From CAWKMN01 sp963850765 (GTDB lineage: Bacteria; Chloroflexota; Anaerolineae; Aggregatilineales; Aggregatilineaceae): DNA of 64,000 bases. The stretch spans positions 1,426,001 to 1,490,000 of the forward strand of contig CAWKMN010000003.1 in NCBI GenBank assembly GCA_963850765.1, read 5' to 3'. Shown here piece after piece: positions 27,097 through 34,967 of the stretch; the stretch's first letter is position 1; each line of letters starts with the position of its first letter. Both the position numbers and the translations under genes were made by a program. The notes beneath the pieces are model-generated. The model worked only from the letters and a program-made list of their open reading frames with translations, ran no database searches and was not told the origin of the DNA.

Positions 27097-29674
27097 ATGG
27101 CGCAGTGGGAACATTTTGCGAACGGAACCATCCACATCATCTGTTCCAGCCACAACGACATCGCGTGGTTTGATACCCCGGCGAGCACCATCGCGTGGCG
27201 TGACGAACGCTCGATCACACCCGCGCTGGAGCGCATGGCGGCCAACCCGGCGGTTCATTTTTCGATGGAAAATGTGCTCTACCTGCTCGAATACCTGGAT
27301 CGGCACCCGGAACGCAAAGCGGAAATTCACGCCCTGGCGCGGCAAAAGCGTTTCGACTGGGGCGCGACCTATAACCAGCCCTACGAGTCGCTGCTTTCCG
27401 GCGAGCAGTTGGTGCGGCAGATGTATTTTGGCAAACGGCTGATCGAGCGCCTGCTGCCCGGCGCGGAAGCCCGCGTCTATTACAGCCCGGACGTGCCCGG
27501 CCGCGCGATGCAAATGCCTCAAATTCTGAGCAAGGCGGGCGTGCCGTATTTGCTCATCAGCCGCCACCGGCCCGGCGTCTATCGCTGGTTAAGCCCGGAC
27601 GGCAGCAGCGTTATTTTCTGGTCGATGGGGCATTATGTGGATGTCCACGACACGCATAAGCAGTTGGATGGGTCGCTGGACGAGGTGACGAACAAGGTGC
27701 AGCCGGAACTCGCCGAGTGGAGTGACGAATACGGCCGGCGTGGACTGCCGCCGGACTTCGCCTTTTTGTACAGCGCCGATTACATCTCGCCCCGCAGACT
27801 ATGACGATCTGATCGCGCAGTGGAACGCCCAGGACAGCGACCGGCCCACCCTGCGCTATTCCACACCGGATCAGTTCTTCGACGCGGTGGCCGCCGCCGA
27901 TTCCGATCTGGAGACGATCACCGGGGAGCGCCCGAACGTGTGGCTGTACATTCACGGGCCAACACATCACCACGCCGTCAGCGCCAAGCGCGACGCGGGC
28001 GTCCTTCTGCCCGCCGCCGAGATCTTCAGCACGGTGGACGCGCTGCTGTCCGGCTCGTGGGCCAGCTATCCCGCGGCGGAACTGGCGGATGCGTGGGTTA
28101 ACGCGATCTATGATGATCACGGCTGGGGCGGGCGCAACGGCCATATCACGGATCGCACGTTTCAGCAGAAGCTCGAAGCGGCGCGGGACCAGAGCCGCGG
28201 CCTGCTCAACCGGGCGCTGACGTCCATCGCCCGGCGGATCCAGCCGGCGCAGGAGGGACTGCCGGTGGTGGTTTTCAACGCGCTTTCGTGGCCGCGAACC
28301 GAGCCCGTACGGGTGACTCTGCCCGCTTCACGGGATGGTTATTCGCTGGTGGACGGCGACGGCCGGCCGGTTCCGCTGCAACTGGCGCGCGTCAACACCG
28401 GGCAAACCACGGAGGCCCTCTTTATCGCGCCGGACGTGCCCGCCATCGGTCACAGGACGTTCTACTGTGTATCCGCGCCGGCCGCCAGCGAGATTCCAGC
28501 CTCGGTTCGCTATGACAACACCCACTACGAAAATGCGTTTTTCCGGGTGGAACTCGCGCCAGGCGGGATTCGCAGCCTGTTTGATAAGCGGCAGCAGCGG
28601 GAGGTCCTGCGCACGGAAAGGTTCCTTGGCATGGAAGTCTTCATGCTGGAGTCGACGGGCAATGGCGCGGGCGAATTCGGCTCGATCCAGCAGCCCTCAT
28701 CTGCCGGCGAATTCGAACGGACCAGCGGCTACCGGCCGGGCTGGACGCTCGGCAGTGCGGGGCCGGTCTTCGTCGAATATATTCTCAACCAGCCGCTGCG
28801 CCACTGCATTCTGATTCAAACTCTGACCTTTTACCACACGCTTGACCGGATCGACTGTGCGATTTCCCTGCTGGACTGGAACGGCACGCGCAGCCGCGAG
28901 TTTCGGTTGGCGGTGCCGCTCAACCTTGCGCACGACGCCCAAATCGCCTATGAGGTGCCGATGGGCGTCGTGGAAGTCGGCAAGAGTGAGATCGCCGGCC
29001 GCGCGGCGGATGGCCCGGTCTATGGGCACTACACCCCCGCCGGCTATATCCCCGGTCCGGCCTATACCGATATTTGCGCCGAAATCCACCCGCGTGAAAC
29101 GCTGAACTTCATCAGCGCCAGCGACCCGGCCATGGGCGTCACGCTCAGCACGTCCGTCGCCGTCTGCGATTGGATCGATCCAACCTTGCAGCCGGTGCCC
29201 TATCCGGTGCTGCAGCCGGTACTGCTGGCGTCGCGCAAAAGCTGCCACTCGGAGGGTAACTGGTACGTGCAGCCGGGGGATCATCATTTCCAGTTCTCAC
29301 TGTTTGTCCACGCGCCCGGCTGGCAGCAGGGCTGGCGCAAGGGTATGGGCGCGAATCACCCGCCCGTTGCCATTGTGACCGAACCGGCGGCTGATGCGGC
29401 TCTGCCGCCCGATCGCAGTTATTTTGGTGTCGCCGCTGACAACGTGATGATCACCACCATCAAAAAGGCAGAAGATGATGAGGCGGTGGTCATGCGCTGC
29501 GTCGAGCTAGAGGGCCGGGATACGGAGACTGAGTTCACGTCCGTTTTTCCGATCCAAGGCGCGCAGCGAACAAACATCATCGAGCGCGATGGCATCACAA
29601 TCCCATTGAGCGGCGATCAGCTTACGCTCAACATCGGCCATCATGCGATTGAAACCTTCAAATTGGAGATGTAG
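27097..29674 (+). CDS. Glycoside hydrolase family 38 alpha-mannosidase-like protein, one frame break
   Basis: A cytoplasmic-looking GH38 enzyme (no signal peptide), expected to release alpha-mannose using a zinc ion. The zinc site starts with SSHNDIAW (His and Asp ligands, near residues 20-25). YYSPDVPGRAMQMPQIL supplies the Asp equivalent to the nucleophile, in a context that differs from the usual DPFGHS. A likely late His ligand is in YIHGPTHHHAVS. C-terminal beta domains follow (PVVVFNALSWPRTEPV). The frame changes near 27795, between YSADYISP and ADYDDLIAQWNAQD, so about 860 residues in total. Given the atypical nucleophile region, specificity could differ from mannosidase. Confidence 0.82.
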
Positions 29675-29687
29675 AGGGAACAACACC

Positions 29688-30542
29688 ATGTCCGAGCCGC
29701 TGCTGCCTATCGATAACTTCCACATGTTCGTAGAAGGTCTGGATCACCCCGAGGGGATCACGTGGGGACGGGATGGCTTCCTGTATGCCGGGGGCGAAGC
29801 CGGACAGATCTACCGCGTCGCGCCTGACGGTTCGTCCGTGACCGAGATCGCCAACACCGGCGGCTTTATCCTCGGCCTGTGCGTGGACGCCGACAATACG
29901 ATCTTTGCCTGCGACCTGGAGCATCAGGCGGTCATGCGGATTACTCAGGACGGAAACATTTCCACCTACTCTAGCGGCGCGCCGGATCGCCCCTTTGTCG
30001 CGCCGAACTATCCCGTGTTTGACGATCGCGGCAATCTCTACGTTTCCAGTTCGGGGGCATTCGGCAAACATTCGGGCTGCCTGTTCCGGGTGCGCCCCGG
30101 CGGCGAGACGCAGGTAATCAGCACCGCGCTGACACATTTTCCAAACGGCATGGCGTTAAGCGCCGACGGAAGCTATCTCTACGTGGTCATGTCCAATATT
30201 CCTGGCGTGCTGCGTGTGCCCGTGCGCGACGATGCGACCGTTGGCCCGCCGGAGCCGGTGGTCACGCTGCCCAAGCATGTACCCGATGGCGTGGCCTTCG
30301 ATGTGGAGGGGAACCTGTATATCTCGTGTTATACCCCGGACGTGATCTATCGTCTGACGCCGTCCGGCGTGATCGATGTGCTGGCGGAAGATTGGGAGGG
30401 TGTGACCTTCGCCACGCCGACCAATATCAGCTTTGGCGGATCGGATCTCAAAACTCTGTTTGTGTCGAGCCTGTCGCGCTGGCATCTGACCCAAGGCCCT
30501 ATGCCGATCGCCGGGCTGCCGTTGCGCCATCCGAAACTATAG
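29688..30542 (+). CDS. SMP-30/gluconolactonase-like beta-propeller protein
   Basis: A 284-residue six-bladed propeller of the SMP-30/strictosidine-synthase-like group, many of which hydrolyse sugar lactones with one metal ion. Seen: EGLDHPEGITWGRDGFLYAGG, LGLCVDADNTIFACDL, HFPNGMALSADGSYLYVVMSN and PDGVAFDVEGNLYISCYTPD; the Asn and Asp in these segments match the metal ligands. The ATG at 29688 (MSEPLLP) is preferred because the longer frame overlaps the GH38 end. Suggests a lactone intermediate made by one of the two SDR enzymes. Confidence 0.88.
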   Translation: MSEPLLPIDNFHMFVEGLDHPEGITWGRDGFLYAGGEAGQIYRVAPDGSSVTEIANTGGFILGLCVDADNTIFACDLEHQAVMRITQDGNISTYSSGAPDRPFVAPNYPVFDDRGNLYVSSSGAFGKHSGCLFRVRPGGETQVISTALTHFPNGMALSADGSYLYVVMSNIPGVLRVPVRDDATVGPPEPVVTLPKHVPDGVAFDVEGNLYISCYTPDVIYRLTPSGVIDVLAEDWEGVTFATPTNISFGGSDLKTLFVSSLSRWHLTQGPMPIAGLPLRHPKL

Positions 30543-30565
30543 CCTTTTACGATGGAGTATGACCG

Positions 30566-31583
30566 ATGATGACCAGCCGCGAGCGTGTCACTGCCGCGCT
30601 CACCTTTAATCACCCCGATCGTGCCCCGCGCCAACTGTGGGCACTGCCTTACGTGTCGCTGTTCCGCCGGGACGAACTGGACGCCTTGCTCAAAGAGTAT
30701 CCGAACGATTTGCAGGGCCTGCAAACAAGCCCCGGCCAGGCGGACAGCGATGCTCAGGACTGTGGCTCAGGTGGGCACCTACACCGATGCCTGGGGCAGC
30801 GTGTGGCACGTGGCCGAGCCGGGCGTGATCGGTGAGGTCAAAGCCCCGGCTCTCGCGGAATGGGCCGATCTGGCGACGTTCCAGCCCCCCTGGCACCTGA
30901 TTCGCGGGCGCGATCTGTCGCACGTCAACCGCGAATGTGACAGCAGCGACAAATTCATTCTGTCCGATGTCACCGCGCGCACGTTTGAACGGCTGCAGTT
31001 TCTGCGCGGCACCGTCAACCTGTTTGTGGATCTGGCCTATGGCACCGCCGAAGTCCGGCAGCTGCTGGACATGGTGCATGAATACTATCTGGAGGATATT
31101 CGCGGCTGGTGCCAGACCCGCGTCGATGGCGTGTTTGTGATGGATGATTGGGGCACCAATCAAGGCTTGTTGATCAACCCGAAGACCTGGCGTGAACTGT
31201 TCAAACCACTCTATAAGGATTACTGCGAGATGATCCATGCCGCCGGCAAGTTTGCCTTCTTCCACACCGACGGTCACACCCGCGCGATCTACGGCGACCT
31301 GATCGAAGTCGGTTTTGATGCCATCAATTCGCAGCTCTTTGTGATGGACATTGAAGACCTCGCCCGGCAGTACAAGGGAAAGGTCACGTTCTGGGGTGAG
31401 ATCGACCGGCAGTATGCGCTGCCATTCGGCACGCCGGATGAGGTCCGTGAAGCCGTGCTGCGCGTGCGCCGCGCGCTCGATGATGGATCAGGCGGCGTGA
31501 TCGGGCAGTGCGAATGGGGAAAAGATAACTCGCGCGAGAATGTAGAGACGGTCTTCAGGACCTGGCTCGAACCGCTGGGCTAG
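30566..31583 (+). CDS. Uroporphyrinogen decarboxylase-family protein (second copy), one frame break
   Basis: A UroD-superfamily TIM barrel distinct from the one at 22103. It opens with MTSRERVTAALTFNHPDRAPRQLW and continues, after a frame break near 30750, as VAQVGTYTDAWGSVWHV. Later motifs are VFVMDDWGTNQGLLINPKTWRELFKP, FFHTDGHTRAIYGDLIEVGFDAINSQ and VTFWGEIDRQ. The His in FFHTDGH is where cobamide methyltransferase relatives place a metal ligand. Two such proteins framing a sugar operon is notable; the reaction is not known. Confidence 0.82.
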
Positions 31584-31601
31584 GGCAAGCTATTTCGTAG
31601 A

Positions 31602-31754
31602 TTGACCGGGACACAGGAATCCAACGATGGTTTTGTGGCATTCAGAGACGATCTGGACGGCGTGCTGGTGGGTCCCCGTGCGGCCGAAACGGAAGCGTTC
31701 GCGGCGGCCCTGGAAAAGGCGCGCGGCGAACAGCCGGTGGGCAAAGCTATCTAA
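31602..31754 (+). other. Possible small ORF or gene remnant
   Basis: A 50-codon open frame from TTG (GFVAFRDDLDGVLVGPRAA, then EKARGEQPVGKAI). It reads like the end of a longer soluble protein, but no matching upstream part is present and no ribosome site is clear. It may be a leftover fragment. The remaining bases to the terminator at 31849 hold nothing I can identify. Confidence 0.25.
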
Positions 31755-31848
31755 GCCGGGATGAGTACGGTCGAGGCGTTCAGAAAATTCGGCATTATGT
31801 GATCAGCGGCTGCATACCGAGTGCCTTCAGTGAATACGCGGAAAAAAC

Positions 31849-31874
31849 AAAAACCAGCGCGGCGGCTGGTTTTT
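31849..31874 (-). terminator. Terminator of tRNA-Arg (bidirectional stem)
   Basis: AAAAACCAGC, loop GCGGCG, GCTGGTTTTT. On the minus strand the stem is followed by a U-rich stretch, two bases after the tRNA CCA end. Its stem is the same as at 13867. Confidence 0.8.
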
Positions 31875-31875
31875 C

Positions 31876-31952
31876 TGGCGTGCCTGGGGGGATTCGAACC
31901 CACGGCCTCTTGTTCCGTAGACAAGCGCTCTAATCCACTGAGCTACAGGCAC
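31876..31952 (-). tRNA. tRNA-Arg (anticodon ACG), CCA encoded
   Basis: On the minus strand the acceptor arms GTGCCTG and CAGGCAC pair fully. The anticodon stem CTTGT/ACAAG holds loop CTACGGA, giving anticodon ACG, read as ICG after deamination by TadA. The T-arm is GTGGG-TTCGAAT-CCCCC with one T-C mismatch at the second pair. Discriminator G and the CCA end are in the gene. Total 77 nt. Confidence 0.95.
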
Positions 31953-31968
31953 ATCTCAAGCTGCCCGT

Positions 31969-31997
31969 ATGATAACACAGCGCCGCGCGCTTGACAA
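31969..31997 (-). promoter_or_regulatory. Promoter of tRNA-Arg
   Basis: Minus strand TTGTCA (31997-31992), 17-bp spacer, TATCAT (31974-31969), about 17 bp before the tRNA 5' end. Confidence 0.65.
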
Positions 31998-32057
31998 GGG
32001 TTTTTGAGCACGGGTCGATCTAAATTCGATAACAAGCCATCGTCCTTTGCGCGGGGA

Positions 32058-32603
32058 TCAGGCTTGCTGCCGAGCACACCACTCGTCGCGCAGAATGCTG
32101 TAGCAGAGCAGATCGTAACGCTGGCCGTGCCGCTGAACCGCCTGCCGTTTGACACCCTCCCGCACAAAGCCAGCCCGCTCATAAGCACGGATTGCGCTGG
32201 AATTGTAGTCGAGCACCGTCAATTCGACGCGGTACAGGTTCAGCTCGCTAAACGCGTAATTCAGCAGCAGCCGCAGTCCATCGCTGCCATACCCTTTGCC
32301 ACGATATTCGGGAATGCCGATCCCCATCGCCATGCCCGCCGATTGGTTGCTCCACTTGATATTGAACAGCACGGCGAATCCAATCAGCCTGTCCTCGCTC
32401 AGCGTCCGCAGATGGAAATAACAATCGGACGAGTTCGGGCTGGCGAAATCCGCGAAATTAGCCGGGGCCAGCGGGCGGATCGGATCGTCGTCGAGCAGGC
32501 GCAGATACTCATCATCCTGTGTCCAGCCGGCAAAGATTTCGCTGTCTTCGGGCAGCGGCGCGGCCAGCCGGACCAGCTTACCCTTAAAAAGTGGCGCAAA
32601 CAA
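32058..32603 (-). CDS. GNAT-family N-acetyltransferase (RimJ/RimL-like)
   Basis: A 181-residue acetyl-CoA-dependent acyltransferase. The acetyl-CoA binding loop is in GIPEYRGKGYGSDGLRLLLNYAF (motif A, RGKGYG), followed by NLYRVELTVLDYNSSAIRAYERAGFVREG, the usual motif B. It resembles RimJ/RimL or antibiotic/amino-acid acetylating relatives; the acceptor is not known. It follows the sigma factor gene on the same strand after a 90-bp gap. Confidence 0.85.
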   Translation of the reverse strand: MFAPLFKGKLVRLAAPLPEDSEIFAGWTQDDEYLRLLDDDPIRPLAPANFADFASPNSSDCYFHLRTLSEDRLIGFAVLFNIKWSNQSAGMAMGIGIPEYRGKGYGSDGLRLLLNYAFSELNLYRVELTVLDYNSSAIRAYERAGFVREGVKRQAVQRHGQRYDLLCYSILRDEWCARQQA

Positions 32604-32695
32604 TATCGTTTTCCCTCCCGGTGATTAGGCGACAAATAAATGACCAGGGGAAAACCCTGGCCTATGGACAGTTATTCAGTTGTCGGACCATACCG

Positions 32696-33892
32696 TTAGC
32701 TCAGATAGTCGCGCAGGTTGTGCGCCAGGCGCGGATGGCGCAGGCGGCGCAGCGCTTCCTTCTCAAGCTGGCGAATACGTTCGCGGCTCAGACCGAATTT
32801 GTTGGCGATCTCTTCCAGCGTGTGCGGCTCGCCGCCGCCCAGGCCAAAACGCAGCCGTAATATATGGCTCTGGCGGGGCGTAAGCTCGCTCAGGACTTCT
32901 TCGATCGTCTCTTGCAGCAGGTGTTGGGTCGCCGCTTCGACCGGGCTGGGCGAATCCTGGTCCTCGATGAAGTCACCGAACTCGCTGTCGCCGTCATCCC
33001 CCACCGGGCGTTCGAGCGCGATGGCGTGCTGGCTGGCGTCCATCATACCGCGCACGCTTTCCGCGGGCAGTTCCATTTCCTGTGCGATTTCTTCGGGTGT
33101 GGGGCGATGGCCGAGGGTCTGTTCGAGAAGCTGCGCCGTGCGGTACATCTGGCGAATACGCTCGGTCATGTGCAGCGGGATGCGGATGGTGCGCGTTTTT
33201 TGCGCCAGCGCGCGCGTGATCGCCTGCCGGATCCACCACGTGGCGTACGTGCTGAAGCGGTTGCCGCGCTTATAATCGTACTTGTCCACCGCGCGCATCA
33301 GCCCAACATTGCCTTCCTGGATCAGATCCGGGAACGGCAAGCCCTGGCCCATGTACCGTTTGGCAATGCTCACCACTAACCGGGTATTCGCGCGGCCGAG
33401 ATGCTCGCGGGCGGCCTGTCCATCTTCCCCCAGCTTGCACAGCCAGGCGCGTTCGTCCACCAGCAGAGTCTCGGTCTCCATCCGCGCAGACGCCTCGCGG
33501 CCCAGTTCGATCCGTTTGGCCAGTTCGATCTCTTCCTGGGCGGTTAAGAGGGGTTCCTGCGCCATCTGGCGGAAGTACAGCCCAACCGGGTCATCCGCCG
33601 AAACGGCGTTAATATCGCCTACACCTGGGTCGTGGGGTTCTTCTTCGGGTTGGAACTCCTGGAGTTGGGGGTCCAGGTCATCGCCGTGAACGAGATCGTG
33701 CTGGCGGAGCTCAATTCCTAGTTCGTCCAGTTCATCCAATACAGCCTCGATTGCATTTACATCATCGCTATCTTCGTCCAACAGTTCCAATACATCTTCA
33801 AACGTGACAAAGCCCCGTTGATCGGCACGGTTCATCAGTTCCTGTATCACGTGAATTTCGTTGCCTCCTGGCGTATTGCTGATCGGAACCAT
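32696..33892 (-). CDS. sigA: Primary RNA polymerase sigma factor (RpoD/SigA)
   Basis: A group 1 sigma-70 factor of about 398 residues. A short region 1.1 (HVIQELMNRADQRGFVTFEDVLELL) is retained, region 1.2 includes DPVGLYFRQMAQEPLLTAQEE, region 2 has DLIQEGNVGLMRAVDKYDY and YATWWIRQAITRAL, and region 4.2 ends with HTLEEIANKFGLSRERIRQLEKEALRRLRHP. Presence of region 1.1 supports the housekeeping factor. The ATG at 33892 with GGTGGG upstream is preferred; in-frame TTG and GTG codons lie 4 and 3 codons earlier. Confidence 0.93.
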   Translation of the reverse strand: MVPISNTPGGNEIHVIQELMNRADQRGFVTFEDVLELLDEDSDDVNAIEAVLDELDELGIELRQHDLVHGDDLDPQLQEFQPEEEPHDPGVGDINAVSADDPVGLYFRQMAQEPLLTAQEEIELAKRIELGREASARMETETLLVDERAWLCKLGEDGQAAREHLGRANTRLVVSIAKRYMGQGLPFPDLIQEGNVGLMRAVDKYDYKRGNRFSTYATWWIRQAITRALAQKTRTIRIPLHMTERIRQMYRTAQLLEQTLGHRPTPEEIAQEMELPAESVRGMMDASQHAIALERPVGDDGDSEFGDFIEDQDSPSPVEAATQHLLQETIEEVLSELTPRQSHILRLRFGLGGGEPHTLEEIANKFGLSRERIRQLEKEALRRLRHPRLAHNLRDYLS

Positions 33893-33904
33893 ATATCCCA
33901 CCAA

Positions 33905-34290
33905 ACGTCACTAAAAATAAAAAAAGCGCCGTATCAGCCTATCGATTTAGGAGCATTTAAAGATTATATCATGTTTTGGATACAGGGGGAAGCTTGGGAA
34001 CGGAACCCATAGATTGTACCCGCACTCCATGCTGCTTGCCAAAAAGACTACAATCAATCTACACAGTGTACGACAATTCAGCCTTAATGTCTAGATATTT
34101 TATAGCACTTTTGGATCACAATCGGCCACTTCAACCCTCATCAATTTGAACGAGGCGGTGGGATCGAGTGAGGAGAGAATCGTAAGGGTGGGTTTATTAA
34201 CCCACCCCGTTTTCTTCAGTATCACCCCTAATCCGACCAACGGCCCCAGGCAGCGCACAAGCTCCTATGCTTTTGTCATGCCAGATGCGG
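33905..34290. other. Intergenic region: sigA promoter and a hairpin repeat
   Basis: A relatively AT-rich 386-bp stretch without a gene. On the minus strand an extended -10 box TGATATAAT lies at 33971-33963, suitable for sigA with a leader of about 65 nt, without a recognisable -35. At 34186-34207 is a hairpin GGGTGGGTT, loop TATT, AACCCACCC, one of a family of 4-base-loop hairpins. Nothing else was recognised. Confidence 0.55.
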
Positions 34291-34291
34291 A

Positions 34292-34777
34292 TTATATCCC
34301 TGCGGTCTCGCGCCATGCCCGGATGTCTTCGGCATGTTCTTCTTCATGCCACACCGCATTTTCGGCGATCAGGTAACTGAGAGGTTCGCCTTCCATCCAG
34401 GGAAACAGCCGGTTATTATCCAGGATGAGGTCATCGAGCCGCTCAATAGCAGCGATCAGATGCCGGTGTACCCCGTAAAAATCATCCAGAACGGCTTTCA
34501 GGGGGCGCGGCGCGTTGGTACGGTATTGTTCGGCGTTCCATTCATCAATATCGTCGATTTCTACAATACGAGGCGCGCGGCGTTTGTGCTGCTCCAACTG
34601 CGAAAGTACGGTCACGAGTTCCGCTTCCCACGACACCAGATGAGCCAGTACATCCTTGACCGACCACAGCCCAACGGCCCCGACCCGGAGCATCTGATCA
34701 TCGGTCAGCCCTTCGATCGCCTGAAGCAGCGCACGACGCGCCGCACGCAGGTCCTCTAAAACATCCGCCTTCGGCAT
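34292..34777 (-). CDS. DinB/DfsB-like four-helix-bundle protein
   Basis: A 161-residue protein of the DinB-like superfamily (ClbS/DfsB group), small metal-binding or thiol-related helical bundles of mostly unknown function. Seen: LWSVKDVLAHLVSWEAELV and NAVWHEEEHAEDIRAW, giving the His residues that usually bind the metal. The ATG at 34777 is preceded by GGAGGG; an upstream in-frame start would place that site inside the gene. Confidence 0.8.
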   Translation of the reverse strand: MPKADVLEDLRAARRALLQAIEGLTDDQMLRVGAVGLWSVKDVLAHLVSWEAELVTVLSQLEQHKRRAPRIVEIDDIDEWNAEQYRTNAPRPLKAVLDDFYGVHRHLIAAIERLDDLILDNNRLFPWMEGEPLSYLIAENAVWHEEEHAEDIRAWRETAGI

Positions 34778-34862
34778 GGATGAACCCTCCCTGGCCCGAT
34801 CTCTGCTGCGCATTATAGCACCGCGCCGCGAACAAACTCAACAAAGCGCGATTCCGCAATTT

Positions 34863-34879
34863 CCCCTAAAATTTAGGGG
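34863..34879. promoter_or_regulatory. 17-bp perfect palindrome CCCCTAAA-A-TTTAGGGG
   Basis: Perfect 8-1-8 dyad between the divergent DinB-like and P-ATPase genes, 27 bp upstream of the likely -35 of the ATPase promoter. May be an operator. Confidence 0.45.
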
Positions 34880-34905
34880 GATAGATTCGCATTTTGCGCC
34901 TAGAG

Positions 34906-34935
34906 TTGCTTTGGCGGCCGGGCTTGCATTATAAA
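34906..34935 (+). promoter_or_regulatory. Possible promoter of the P-type ATPase gene
   Basis: TTGCTT (34906-34911), 18-bp spacer, TATAAA (34930-34935). Moderate match. Confidence 0.4.
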
Positions 34936-34967
34936 GCAGGTAACGCGCTAGGGAAAAAGGAAAACTA

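Noticed and set aside
25893..27245. A 450-codon open frame on the minus strand
   Set aside because: Antisense of the CoA-transferase gene, which has complete family motifs.
22103..31583. UroD-family genes as hemE of heme synthesis
   Set aside because: They lie among sugar genes, lack neighbouring hem genes and differ from HemE in their N-terminal and active-site blocks.
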